Shown here one piece after another: positions 22,249 to 35,500 of a DNA stretch of 64,000 nucleotides. The number at the start of each line of letters is the position of its first letter. Within the stretch, counting starts at the first letter, position 1. The notes under the pieces are model-generated. The model was not told the DNA's origin. It saw only the letters and a list, made by a program, of their open reading frames with translations, and searched no databases. The stretch comes from Siphlonurus alternatus (lineage: Eukaryota; Arthropoda; Insecta; Ephemeroptera; Siphlonuridae): NCBI GenBank assembly GCA_949825025.1, contig OX463785.1, forward strand, positions 23,065,971-23,129,970. Direction: 5' to 3'. Made by a program: the position numbers and the translations under genes.

Positions 22249-25200
22249 ATGAGACTCGAGTAAGTATTGTAAACAATATACTGACTAGGCAATTAGCACG
22301 GAAATCGCGTTTAAATCGCTCTAATTGAAACGTTCAAACTCAGCCTTCCAACATAAATGGGAAAAAATATAAAAAATTATACTTAAAAGTACAAAAATAA
22401 TAAACTTTTAATATTTACTTTCTTTTAAAATAATTGATTGCGTATTTTCAGATATTCAATAAGCTATTCAAAATGGTAATCTAGAATCATAATTCATGTG
22501 GGATATTTACATATTTGTGTACCTATGCGGGATTAAAAAACCAGCTAATATATTAGATAACTATGTGACCAGAAACAAGAAATGTTTACAAATCATATTT
22601 TCCGATTATTTTATCTTGAATTTTGACAACTTGTGTGTTCAAAAAAAATAAAACCTCCAAATTTGATCTGGCCCCCAATTGTTATGCAACTCGCTTTGTT
22701 AGTGTGCTAAACAAGTTGCATAACATCAAGGCGACATATTCTTTTTTCGGTATAATATTATAATCTTACGAAGTGGTACTTACAGTTTTTTTTTTTTTAA
22801 TAATATAAACTCCCCATTCATTGCTTGACATAAATAAATAAAAATAGTGATAATTTTTAATTTGAAAAACTAAATTTTGCATATATAAATATGTTGATAA
22901 TAAATGTTTTCAGGTATTAAAAAAATAATACTACTATTATTTTGGAAATATGATTTTAATTTTAAAGTTAAATTAATTATTTTTTAATTAAATTTTAAAC
23001 GTACGCACGTCACCATGTGTTATTTTCAAGGCCATTAAGGGATATTTTTCCGAGACGACGAGTGTAAATTATATAATTTTCAAATAAAATTGTTAACGTA
23101 AATTATTCAATATATTTTCAGATGCATCTTTCTGGCTCTAACATGCCACCTTATTACTTATACAAATGGATTTCCTGATCCTTCAACCATCATCAAACAA
23201 CTCTCAAAAACATCTTCAGTGAAGCTAAGCCTCGCGACAGATGCACAATCGAACGCTAAGGAAGAAGACAACGTTTCCTCGAGTACATCATATGAACTGA
23301 ATTTTCCTATTGACACACCAGAAAACAATTCTAACGAATTTTCTAGCGATGCCACCGTAAACTCACAAATTTCAGATACACAAAACCAAACTAATATTTA
23401 TAGTTCAGAATGTGAAGAAGACAAGTTGAACACTAAAAATGTCACAGAAAATAGAGCAACTGATAGACAATCCACAGATGTATCTCATAAAAGCACTGAA
23501 GAAGGACTTAGTAAAAATGAACAGAATTTAGAAATTACACCTAACAGAGAGAAAATTATGAAAACAGAACAGGCTTATATTTTAAAAGAAAATCAGAGAA
23601 ATTTAAATAGAAATCGAGAAGAAGTACGCGCAAATTTTCCAATAATTAGTATTACAAAATATGAGAATGATCAGAGTGAAAAAGACATTGAAAACAAAGG
23701 CTTTGTAAATGAACCAGATACATCACATAATATTGAAAACGTTAAGGAAGCTAAGGAACAAGACACAAATATTGTTGATAGAATTGAAAATGTAAATGAT
23801 GAAAATAATGGATCAAATGATAATGATCAATTAGAAATTCATGAGAATACTAAATATAATGTCACAGAATTTTTAAATTCAAAACGCAAATTAATAGAAC
23901 AACAGAAGGCAGAAATACCAATACTTGAAAGAAGGAGAGACAATGTTGAAACAAATACACAGAGAGATGATATGGATGCAGATCAAATGACTCCAGTAGT
24001 TGAATCAAATACACAGGAAGTTAATTCAGTCTCGGAATCCTGCTTAGAAGAATGCCAGTCTTTAGTTGAAAAAGCAAATGAGTCATGTAAAGAAAAGTGT
24101 AATTTATTTATTAGAGATATATTCGAGAAACATCGAAAAGAAATCCTCGCCTTGGAACAGAGTAAAAGAAATGAAATTGAAGAAAGAGTTGAGTATGAAA
24201 TAAAACTTGCTACGAATGGATTTAGAAATGATATGGAAAAAATGCTAAGAACTGAAAATGCTAAATTTAACCAAGAAAAAAACAATCTAAACAAAAAAAT
24301 TGAGACATTGCAAACGGATTTTATAAAGTTAAAACGAGAATATGATGATTTTCGTCTGGCAATAACTAATAGAAGAATTTCAAAACGTTCTGTTGAAACA
24401 GAAAATAATACAAGTACTGCCAACCAGCAAGAAGTACTACCAACTTTTCAGTGTTCTGCTTGTGAGCAGTTGGCTAGCATGTTAAACTTAACCAGAGAAA
24501 AACGAAATATTGACGCAGAATTAGATTCTACTACTGCATTATTTAACGTTTCAGATTTAAGTAATAATACTGAAGAAGCTAGGGAAATTTTAAATAAAAT
24601 TATAAATGTGGTAAATTCAGAAAATAATACTTCTGTAGTAGAAAATTATACTCAAATTGAAGCAGCTGAATGCACATGTAGTGAAAATAATAAAACTGAA
24701 GAAACTAAAGAAATATTAAATAAAATTTTACAAATGGTAAATCCAGATGATACAGAATTACTTGAAAATATTTGTGTACCAGAAAATAATACTCAAATTG
24801 ACACAGCTGAATATACATTTAGTGATAACGAAAATGACGAAAATATAGAGGAAGAGAGTGACCCTGAAGATACTCAAATTAAAGAAAGATTTTTTGGTTT
24901 CGGTAAATCTTTTATAAATAAAGTCTCAGGTTTTATTAAAGATAGTTTTAAAAAATTGTCCGAAAACTTTGGATATAACGATACACTGAGTAATTCTGCA
25001 CCTACTGAAGTACCAGATACGACCGAGTTGTACGTTACAAATGAAGGGAATACAGAAGGAATTTTAACTCCTAAAAATACGAAAGATGATAACTTGTCAG
25101 AAGAAAGTTTTGAACAAGAGGAAGAAAAAGGTCTAAATAACCAAGAAAATACAGGAAAAGAGACAAGCAGTGCTCCAAAAGAAGAAGAAAGAAGTGAAAT

Positions 25201-25381
25201 AGATGATAATGAAGATCAGAAGGAAAATCAAAGCGAAAAAGACAGTGCAGTTTTAGAAAATACAGAAATGGTAACTACAGAAAAAGTGGCAACAATAGAA
25301 GAAGCAATATCAGAAGAATATATAGAAGAGGAATCTGTTGAAGATGATGCTAAGGAGGAAAGTAAGACACCAGTATCATGA
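22249..25381 (+). CDS. Secreted acidic coiled-coil protein with dibasic sites, 756 aa
   Basis: Exon 1 22249-22259 and exon 2 23122-25381, phase 2 intron. The signal peptide is MRLECIFLALTCHLITYTNG. The first 300 residues are Glu/Asn/Lys-rich and disordered. Around residues 310-415 there is a charged heptad-like segment beginning with CLEEC and ESCKEKC, a likely disulphide-linked coiled coil. It ends at basic sites ISKR (about 422) and REKR (about 465), which suit furin-like cleavage. Residues about 475-560 hold a tandem duplication of about 42 residues, each copy with EEA/TREILNKI-like helices and N-x-T sites. The tail is strongly acidic. AATAAA at about 25470. Its layout resembles the next gene. 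No domain recognised. Confidence 0.75.
22676..22731. repeat. Short inverted repeat
   Basis: TTGTTATGCAACT pairs with AAGTTGCATAACA around a 25-bp loop, in intron 1 of the 22249 gene. Possibly a MITE remnant. Confidence 0.45.
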
Positions 25382-26335
25382 AGATGAGAAAATAATAATT
25401 GATATTCTCTAATAATAATGTAAAAAAAATACTTTGATTCTTTGTCCTCTTGTATATTATTGTTTAATGAAATAAAAACATTTATCTATTTAAAGTATAC
25501 TTTTAATACAATTAATATTTAAAAAAAATTAACTGAAAATATTTTACACGTAAGCATAGGGAATGAAGATGCATGACTATGACATCACAGCCTTCTATTT
25601 TGAGGGTATTCGGGAGTTGAGAAAAAAAAAATCTGAAAAAATTGACAATATATAAGTCCTTTGTCCAAATATGCAATTAATTTGGGTTGTCCATTATATA
25701 AATATCATAAATATATATAAAATGTAATAGGACGTAAAATATTGAGTTAATCTGCTAATCAGACGATCGTGCATACCATCATCGTGAAAGGGAGAGCCTC
25801 ATTATTCTGAACGAGCAATTAATTAAATTTATTCATTTGCCTACAAATTACACAAATTTAGGGAAAGAGAATTCTTATTTACTTTTTACCTAACTAATGT
25901 TAGGTAAAAAGTAAATAAGAATTTAGTATAACAATAACTTCAGCTTCTTTTTTTTAAATAAATTATAACACAATATATTAACCCTTTTAAAGGAATATTT
26001 AAAACAAAATTATAATTCATGCCATGATATTGAATAATAATTAATTAATACATTTTCAAATATTTTATTCCTCTTCAAACTAAAATTATTATAAAATCGT
26101 GCAGCTTGTGAATTCTTCAATTTTGACTTACATCGGTTCATCGGTTATAGTATGTATAATAAAATAAATATAAATCAAATCATAATTTCAGTAATGTAAA
26201 TCTTTATAAATAATTGTAAAATCTTACAAACATAAATAATATTTTATTATTTACAATAAAGACACGATCATAAAGAACAATTGCGAAATATAAAAAATAT
26301 GTACTACAATAACGTTGCTTTTATATAAACAAACT
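25382..26335. other. Intergenic spacer
   Basis: AT-rich. Contains an inverted repeat at 25871-25921 (GAATTCTTATTTACTTTTTACC and its complement around TAACTAATG). No exon or recognised element. Confidence 0.5.
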
Positions 26336-26343
26336 TATATAAA
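26336..26343 (+). promoter_or_regulatory. TATA box of the 26480 gene
   Basis: TATATAAA followed about 30 bp later by a GC-richer start-site-like stretch; ATG is 137 bp further on. Confidence 0.45.
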
Positions 26344-26479
26344 CTGGACTTTATTGCTTGAAGCGTTCGATGTGTGTGTTTAATTCGTGCCACAATTGCT
26401 TTTTTCTTCTCGCATTGTTGCATGTTTAGTATTGTTGAGATCTCACTCCAGATATTAGAATGAGGAAGAAGCCATCGAT

Positions 26480-28743
26480 ATGAAGACGTGGTGAGTCAAT
26501 TACTTTTTATCTCATTATATTTGAGTGATAGATATGTTGATAATAGTATATGTGATGTTTTCAGTTGCTTTAATTGATTAATTTATAGCTCTATTTAGAA
26601 ATATTTACTGTGGTTATGAGTACATTGCTGTTATAAAATGCTAGAAATTTTATATTATTTTACTTAATTTCAATTAAAATAATCAGTAAATAATATTTTA
26701 ATTGAACCCAGAATGAGATTTGACAGCTATAACTTACTATTATTATAGATTGAAATTTAAATTGAACAATAAAAATCGAGGAAAAATTCACCAAATAAGA
26801 ATATTTTTGTTTAAAATTAATAATTTTAAATCGGAAAGAATTAGTGTTGGTAATTTTAAGATTATTCAATAAAAATTAAAGCATTTTTATGTATGTAAAA
26901 ATTACTCATCCAACAAGATTGTATAATTTTTGATATTTGTATAATACAATACCATATAAGACATGATATGTGGGTTAAGTTCATAAGTATTTCCTACCAA
27001 GCGGAGTCCAGTTAGGTTTTATGCATATTGACTTTAATATTTTGCATGAAAGTTGTTAGCAATTACTGTAAATACATTCTTATTCCTTACACGTTAATAA
27101 ATGACATAAAATATCCATATTTTTCCCCTACAATTATCCGTTACAAACGCACGAATATTTGATAAAAAAGGGTAAAAGAAATTTTTAGCAATATTTGTAA
27201 ATAAAAAAGTTTTTGATCGCTTGTATACAAAACAATGACATAAAAAAAAATATGTTAAATTAATAGATTATCGTAAAAAAAATGTATTGCTTTAATGTAG
27301 ATATAGGGTTTATAGAGCATTACATCTGATTTTTTCAAATTTTTCCTACTCAAGGAGATTTTTTAAAATAAAATAATAAATATGAAAATTTTATTTAAGG
27401 GCCACGCCTTTTTCTCCCAGTGTCCTGTCCTTTTAACAAAGGAGTGCCGCTGTAAAGTACGTTATCAATAAATTTTAAAATTAATTACCGGACTCAAAAA
27501 AATCTGTTAAAAAACAGCTAACCATGTTTGTTTCTCTACTAATTTCTGCAATAAATTTTGTCAATTCTTCGTTTGATATATTTTTCTTGGTTTCAGGTGC
27601 TTTTTATTTCTTTTTAACTGCATTGTAATTACAAATGTAGAGTCTTCTAACAATGACAACACCTCTGTTATCATCGAGGAAGCGACAACAATAGTCACTA
27701 CCTTGGAGCAGCTTCAAGATGAAAACCACAACAATACCAATGAAAATATTGCAATTAACGGCAACAATGACTTTGCCCAAATCCCTCAAAGCAATGTCGG
27801 GATATTAAATATTTCTGTAAATTTTAACAATGAGACAAACAAAGCTATTGAAAATCATGATAACCATAATGAGACATTAATTTTGACTCCAATTTTAGTA
27901 AACACAACTTTAGAAAATCAAATTGAAGAAAATGATAGCACTACAGAATCCATATTTAATCAAAAGAATAAATCTGATGAAAAATTAACTAATAAGGAAG
28001 TAGATGATATAAATATATTTAGAAATGAATTAGATGAAAATTATGAAATTAAAAAAATAGAAAATATATTATATACGCCAAGATTTAAACGAGAATGTTC
28101 GTGTGACAGGAATGAATTAAAAAGAGACGACTCTGTATATACATCAGATGAATCTGATATTGATTATTTATCCTCTGATGACGATACGAAGTTGTACTCA
28201 CAAAACGATTTGGATTGCTATGTGTCTAAGGCTATAGCAAAATACAAACAAGATTTAAACGAAAAATGTGAGGATTTTAATAAAAATAACAACAATTATA
28301 CTTATGTAATTGATGACATAAAACGTATTATTATCTCCAATGTAACTGAACAATGTAAAAGAAATTATACTATTAATTGTAATATTGAAAAAAATAAAAT
28401 TAAAAAAGAGTTAAATACATATTGGAATAGAAAATTATTAAAATATAAAAGAGAATTAGTACATTGTAAAATTCAATTGGTAACATTGCAGCATCAGCTG
28501 AAAATATACGAAAATATTCGAGGAAAAAACAAAAAGGAAAAGAAAAATTCTAAAAGATTCTCAATGCAAGATACAAAATGGAATAATAGAAAGAATATGA
28601 TTGGAATGAAAGAATTTGATGATCATAAGAAGAAATCGAGCAGGAGTAATAAGAAAGAATGCAGAAGGGAGTCTGGGAGTGTGAAAAACAGGAGGAAACA
28701 AAAGAAATCATCAACAGGAAAACGTCGCAAATATAGGAGTTAA
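26480..28743 (+). CDS. Secreted coiled-coil protein with a strongly basic tail, 385 aa
   Basis: Exon 1 26480-26490 and exon 2 27597-28743, phase 2 intron. The signal peptide is MKTWCFLFLFNCIVITNVES. Residues 21-165 are Asn/Glu/Asp-rich with many N-x-T/S sites. A basic site FKR at about 167 is followed by ECSC. An acidic stretch (DESDIDYLSSDDD) leads into a Cys-containing helical segment (about 195-310) ending in a KYKRELVHCKIQLVTLQHQL coiled coil. The last 75 residues are dominated by Lys and Arg. Order of parts (acidic N-terminus, dibasic site, Cys-bearing coiled coil) is like the 22249 gene, so I take them as distant paralogues with opposite charge at the C-terminus. No known domain. Confidence 0.73.
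27295..27560. mobile_element. Degenerate family A hairpin MITE
   Basis: In intron 1 of the 26480 gene. The right arm retains AAAAAAATCTGTTAAAAA and TAATTTCTGCAATAAA; the left arm is poorly conserved. Confidence 0.5.
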
Positions 28744-28974
28744 TAACAGGGAAAGAAGAATATTGTAATGTACTTGAAAATTTTCATAACTATAGTTTAT
28801 TATTACTTTGTTTTGTTTATTATTTTACTAGGGTAAATATTGATTTATTTAACATAAAATGAGCATGTATATTTTATTAATAACAATTCTCACACGAGAA
28901 ATAAAATTTTACTTTAATTACTCGTTCTCAAATCAGTATACTCATTTTGAATTTATTTTCCATTCACAGAATAC
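28744..28974. other. 3' UTR and spacer
   Basis: AATAAA near 28900, then AT-rich sequence up to an abrupt composition change at about 28975. Confidence 0.5.
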
Positions 28975-30680
28975 CCCCCTCTATTAATGAGTTAATTTTA
29001 CTACGCTGAAACGTCTGTCGTCGATTTCGCGCGCCAGCGCCGCCTTTGCCGGGGCCCTTAAAAATAGGGGGACCCACTTTTCATGTAGACCACTTCGGGG
29101 GGTACCTCTGAGCCGATTTTGAGCGTCCCGGAATTTTTTTCCGGGCCAGGAAAATTACCCAAAAGTGCAAACTCGCGATGTGTCAAAGAGGTGGTGGAGA
29201 AAAGGTGAGGTATGGGTCCCCCCATAAAAAAATCGGGATTTCCGAATCTCCAAAAAAATTTTGAAAAATGTCAAAAAATTTCGGGGTTTTCGCGATTTTT
29301 CGGAGAAAAATTGCCTTAAAAACCTCGAAAGTTTCGAAATGTTTGATTTTGACCTCAGAAATGAAAAATAGACAAAATTTCACATAAAATTAGCATACTG
29401 AAAAATTCCGCAAAATTAGGGGCCGTTTCGGCCCCCCGTCCCGGAAAAGGGTCTTTCCGGGACCAAATTATCTATTAGAACGGTGCGCGCTAGCGCACCG
29501 GTCCAATGAGACGAAATGGGCCTAAAAATCATGTGACTCGGGTCCATTCAAAAAAATTCGAAAAGAGTCATTATTTTGGGGGGCGCAAAATTTTGAATTT
29601 TCAGCATAGGGACATGCGGGTTAAAAGGGGTCACTTTCGGACCCCACAGCTCAAAAAGTTACAGAGATAGCTCGATTCTGAAAGAAAAACGCTAGCTGGG
29701 TTTGTTCCGAACTACAAAACTGCTATCTTGAAAATTTCGAATTTTGAGTTTCGATTTTCAAAATCCCGGTTTTCCGGGACACGTACTCAAAAATCGGGCG
29801 AACCAGGAACTTTTGATACACCGAGACCAAGAAAAAGTTGTGCGCCATGGTTTTTTACACCTTCTATTAAATTTTCAAAACGATCGAATCATTTTTCGCG
29901 AAGTTATGGCGCCCGAAAATCGAATTTTATATTCGCCTCATTTCCCCATAAGGATTAACCCGGGAAATTTCACCCGAAAATGAAATTTTCGAATCTCGGG
30001 TTTTTAAATTTTTTTCTAAAGCAGTTTTTCACGAGGAATCCGAATATGGCCTCAGAATTGAGCTGCGACGAAAATCAAAATTAGGAAAAAATATTGAAAT
30101 TTTTCAAAATCTGACTTTTTTCGAAAAAAAATTAATAACTCAAAAAGTTGGAATTTCAGCGCTTTTTCGTGGGCACCGTTTAAAAGCCAGTAAAATTTGG
30201 CTCTAGAAAATTGAAATTTAAGAAACACGAGACCCATACAAAAAATCACAGAAAATCGCAAAGTTGAGAAATTTTTGATTTTCGTCATTTTCCAGGTAGA
30301 GCAAATTTCCGGGTTTTTCTTTTTTCCGTAACTTTTTTTTTTTTTATTTCTTGGCAAAACGGTGACGGCTCCCCGCTCCAGGCTTCGCCTGTCCCAGACC
30401 TACTTTTTGACGAACTTTCCAGCGGCGGGCTCAAAAATAAGATCCGACTTATGGTTCGTGACTTATGGCACGTTTTTGGAAATGCACTTTTCCTCGGCGT
30501 CCCGGAAAAAAAATCCGGGACGCCGAATTTTGGGAACCATTTTTTCTAGACCCAAATTTTGTGCTCTTTCCATTGGTGCCATAAGATTTGCCATAAATCC
30601 CATAGGAGCCGAGATAATGGAGGGGGAACGTAAAGACAATTTATTTTTATGGCTCTTATTTGGTTTATGTATTATATAAT
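28975..30680. other. Unidentified CpG-rich block without genes
   Basis: Abrupt switch from AT-rich spacer to CpG-rich sequence with recurring GGGACC, TCCGGGACG and AAAATTTCGAATTT-type strings. There is a near-palindrome GGTGCGCGCTAGCGCACC at 29482-29499 and several homopurine runs. Short open frames exist on both strands but none looks like a protein. It could be the non-coding part of a large transposon or a degraded insertion. I found no terminal repeats that define it. Confidence 0.4.
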
Positions 30681-30710
30681 TGTAATTGCATTATATTAAC
30701 ATATTTCTCG

Positions 30711-31068
30711 ATGCGCCCGCTGCCATAACATGAAATCTTATGGAACTAGCGTTGCCAAACTTTGATATAAGAGGCATTGGATGTACTTGCACCTGTCCTG
30801 CTGTGTTTTAAGCTTCCATCAATCATATTTCGACACTTTTAAGCGCGGCGAGTATCTTTCATCCGAGCGCCATTTCAGTTCACTTTTGCATGCGCCCGCT
30901 GCCATAACATGAAATCTTATGGGACTAGCGTTGCCAAACTTTGACATAACATGCATGGGATGTGCTTTCACCTGTCCTGCTATGTTTTAAGCTTCCATCA
31001 ATCATCTTTCGAAACTTTTAAGCGTGGATCTTTGATCCGAGCGCCATTTGAGTTCACTTCTGCATGCT
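30711..31068 (+). repeat. Two tandem copies of a 180-bp unit
   Basis: Units start at about 30712 and 30892, each with GCGCCCGCTGCCATAACATG, TAGCGTTGCCAAACTTTG and TCCGAGCGCCATTT. Confidence 0.8.
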
Positions 31069-31219
31069 AAAACCACCCTCCATTCGTCTTCAATTTTCAG
31101 CGAGGCTGCGGCAGCAGCCGAGTTCCATTGAAAATGACCTGTTAGTGCTGGCTAACCTTCATGTAGCCAAGAATTTTAAAACATTTGCCACAATGAAGCA
31201 ATTTCTATATGCTAGGATG

Positions 31220-32262
31220 TAATTTTTATATATTATGCATGCAATTTCCTATGTGAAATGCATATAAATATAAAACTATTGCCGCCACGGCTTGACAAAT
31301 TTAAAGTATGATAATGTTATGATGTGGCCATGTAATAGCCTCTATTTGAGAACTTCTAAGCCAATAAACACGCCTCCATCACGTTTCTTTCTATGGAAAC
31401 CACTGTACTTTTAAAGCATTTAGATGAGATGCGGCGCCGGCCCTGGAGGGGGCACAAAACATCACAGTATGATGAAAATCACCATGAACCTTCGTTTTAA
31501 TGTCCTCTAACATAAAAATGTCGATTTGCGAAAATCGGATAAAAATTGACCGTTTTTCGCGGGAATTTCGAATTTTTTACCAAATTTCATGATGTATACT
31601 ATGCAAAAATATAGCAAAATGGTTCAAAAAATAAAATTTTGAGATGAGCATCATTTCCCACTATATTGACCACGCTGAGTTCGAATTTTCATGAATTTTT
31701 AGTTTCGGACCAAAATTCGAGCCAGGGGGGCCAAAACACCTGTTTTTCTTCATTATACATATAATATACTATGTGAAATGCATATAAATATGAAACTATC
31801 GCTGCCACGGCTTCACAAATTTAAAGTATGATAATGTTATGATGTAAGCATGTAATGGTTTCTTTTTGACAACTTTTAAGCCCATAAACACGCCTCCATC
31901 ACGTTTCTTTCTATGGAAACCACTGTACTTTTATAGCATTTAGATGAGATGCGGCGCCGGCCCTGGAGAGGGCATGAAACATCACAGGGTGATGAAAATC
32001 ACCATGAACCTTCGTTTTATTATCCTCTAACATAAAAATGTCGATTTGTGAAAATCGGATAAAAATGGACCGTTTTTCGCGGGAATTTCGAATTTTTTTC
32101 AAAATTTCATGATGTATACTATGCAATAATATAGCAAAATCGACAAAAAAATAAAAATTTGAGATGAGTGTCATTTCCCACTATATCGACCACGTTGAGT
32201 TCGAATTTTCATGAATTTTTACTCTCGGACCAAAACTCGAGCCAGGGGGGCAAAAACACCAT
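31220..32262 (+). repeat. Two tandem copies of a 520-bp unit
   Basis: The string GTGAAATGCATATAAATAT recurs at 31253 and 31773. Both copies carry GCCGCCACGGCTT or a variant, TTCTTTCTATGGAAACC and GATGCGGCGCCGGCCCTGGA. Divergence is a few per cent. Confidence 0.8.
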
Positions 32263-32501
32263 TTGGTTTTATTGTCAATATAATTGCCGTGATTTTATGC
32301 ATGTTTTTATAATAAAAGGAATTAGTAAACGTGCTGACTTGAATGGAGTGACCCTTCCCATGTAAAATGAACCCAGGAACTTGATTCTGACAAATTAAAA
32401 GACCGGAAGTGGACGGGGGAGGCGGGAAATTCAAATTTTGGGGGAAATTTCATATATATTATGTTTTTATGGTGTTATCAGTGTCGTTTGAGTAAACCGT
32501 T
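32263..32501. other. Linker before the 447-bp array
   Basis: About 240 bp of mixed composition with no ORF or repeat I can place. Confidence 0.4.
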
Positions 32502-35500
32502 GCGGACGAACTCTGGACTGTTGATTGTCGGCTCCATGGCAACCGATTGTTTTGTTTGTTGGGCGACCGGTAAATTCAAATATTTTTAAATTCTCGCCGG
32601 CCGCAGTTAACGTTCTTCGACGTTTTGCTCAACTTTTTGACATTTTAAGGTAAAGATTAATATTGTGTATTTTTTAATGACTTCTAACTTTATTGAACAT
32701 TGATATTTTATATTTTAAACACTGACCGCTACCAGGTTCCTCTGATAAGCCCCTTTCGCTTTTCGGTTTCCCGGTTTCATCCGATTAAAAAGCTTTCTTT
32801 CATACCCAACAAGGCCACAGACGAGTGTGCCCTCAGGGCGTGGCTGTGCCTTGGGACAGCGTGCGGCCACAACATAACCTCATCAGGGCTATTCTCCTAT
32901 AATAGAGGGTATACGCGCCACTGTCTGGCTTATGGCGCTAAATACTGAATTCTGATTGGCTTAAAAGTGGTCATTTGGAATTGCTGTGATTGGTCAAAAT
33001 AAAGTTGTTGATTTTTTTCTAATTGGCTGAAATTTTAATTGTTGAATATTTTCGAGCGATATCATTGGTTAAAGAATGTCCACTTTTAAACCAATCAGAG
33101 AGCTGCAATAAAAAAAAACACTTTTTGCCCATAATTTAATTTTAAAAAAGACTTTTTATGTTATGAAAATTATTTAAAAATAATAAATGGTAGAAAATAG
33201 TGTTATAAATTGTTATATTTATTTATTTCAAAAATATTAATTATTTATACAGGGACCAAGCGCAAATTTTCAACAATAGGAATTTGCAACTGAAAAAATC
33301 AACAAATTCTGATCAGCCAATCAGAAGCGTCCAACTTTTAATGCATTAAAATCAATGATTTCACTGAGTGAATGTCTCCATCGTCTCAAAAATCGTTCTT
33401 TTCACCCTTTAAAACCCCTAGGTGCATTTGGTTAAGAATGTAAATCCTCTGGAGCTCCAGAAAAAGTATCGAAAAAATCGATTTTAACATTGAGTTACGT
33501 ATCCCCAACAATGAAAATGTCCACTTTTTCTGATGCGCGTATACCCGATAACAATACGAGAATAACCCTGAACCTCATATGGTTCCTTTAAGTGGGAGCG
33601 CACAGCCACCCGCAAGACCGCACTCTGCCGAGTATTTCACTGCGGACGAACTCTCGACTGTTGATTCTCGGCTCCATGGCAACCGGTTGTTTTGATTGTT
33701 GGGTGACCGGTAAATTGAAACATTTTTAAATTCTCGCCGGCCGCCGTTGACGTTCTTCTACGTTCTACTTAACTTTTCATCATTTCAAGGCAAAGATGAA
33801 CGTAATGTATTTTTTTATTGACTTCAAACTGTATTGCACATTGATATTTTATATTTTAAACCAGTGACCGCTACTAGGTTCCTCTGATTAGCTCCTTTCG
33901 CTTTTCGGTTTCCCGGTTTCATCCGATTAAAAAGCTTTCTTTCATACCCAACAAGGCCACAGACGGGTGTACCCTCAGGGCGTGGCTGTGCCTTGGGACA
34001 GCGTGCGGCCGCAACATAACCACATATGTTTCCTTTAAGTGGGAGCGCACAGCCATCCACCAGACCGCACTCTGCCGAGTATTTCACTGCGGACGGACTC
34101 TCGACTGTTGATTCTCGGCTCCAAGGCAACCGGTTGTTTTGATTGTTGGGCGACCGGTAAATTCAAATATTTTCAAATTCTCGCCGGCCGCCGTTGACGT
34201 TCTTCGACCTTCTACTCAACTTTTCATGAATTCAAGGTAAAGATTAATATTAAGAATCTTTTATTGACTTCAAACTTTATTGCAAATTGATATTTTATAT
34301 TTTAAACCAGTGAACGCTACCAGATTCCTCTGATTAGCCCCTTTCGCTTTTCGGTTTCCCGGTTTCATCCGATTAAAAAGCTTTCTTTCATACCCAACAA
34401 GGCCACAGACGAGTGTGCCCTCAGGGCGTGGCTGTGCCTTGGGACAGCGTGCGGCCGCGACACAACCTCATATGTTTCCTTTAAGTGGGAGCGCACAGCC
34501 ACCCGAGAGACCGCACTCTGCCGAGTATTTTTTTGCGGACGAACGCTCGACTGTTGATTCTCGGCTCCATGGCAACCGGTTGTTTTGATTGTTGGGCGAC
34601 CGGTAAATTCAAATATTTTTAAATTCTCGCCGGCCGCCGTTGATGTTCTTCGACGTTTTACTCAACTTTTTGACATTTTAAGGTAAAGATTAATATTAAG
34701 AATCTTTTATTGACTTCAAACTTTATTGCACATTGATATTTTATATTTTAAACCAGTGACCGCTACCAGGTTCCTCTGATAAGCCCCTTTCGGTTTTTGG
34801 TTTCCCGGTTTCATCCGATTAAAAAGCTTTCTTTCATACCCAACAAGGCCACAGGAGGGTGTACCCTCAGGGCGTGGCTGTGCCTTGGGACAGCGTGCGG
34901 CCACAACATAACCTCATATGGTTCCTTTAAGTGGGAGCGCACAGCCACCCGAGAGACCGCACTCTGCCGAGTATTTTTTTTCGGACGAACGCTCGACTGT
35001 TGATTCTCGGCTCCATGGCAACCGGTTGTTTTGATTGTTGGGCGACCGTTAAATTCAAATATTTTTAAACATTCGCCGGCCGCCGTTGACGTTCTTCTAC
35101 GTTCTACTTAACTTTTCATCATTTCAAGGCAAAGATGAACGTAATGTATTTTTTTATTGACTTCAAACTGTATTGCACATTGATATTTTATATTTTAAAC
35201 CAGTGACCGCTACTAGGTTCCTCTGATTAGCTCCTTTCGCTTTTCGGTTTCCCGGTTTCATCCGATTAAAAAGCTTTCTTTCATACCCAACAAGGCCACA
35301 GACGGGTGTACCCTCAGGGCGTGGCTGTGCCTTGGGACAGCGTGCGGCCGCAACATAACCACATATGTTTCCTTTAAGTGGGAGCGCACAGCCATCCACC
35401 AGACCGCACTCTGCCGAGTATTTCACTGCGGACGGACTCTCGACTGTTGATTCTCGGCTCCAAGGCAACCGGTTGTTTTGATTGTTGGGCGACCGGTAAA

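Noticed and set aside
23983..24423. 146-codon minus-strand ORF that looks membrane-like
   Set aside because: Antisense of the coiled-coil exon; no splice or promoter support.
29183..30679. ORFs of 66-105 codons in the CpG-rich block
   Set aside because: No start context, signal, domain or splice partner; they overlap on both strands in repetitive sequence.
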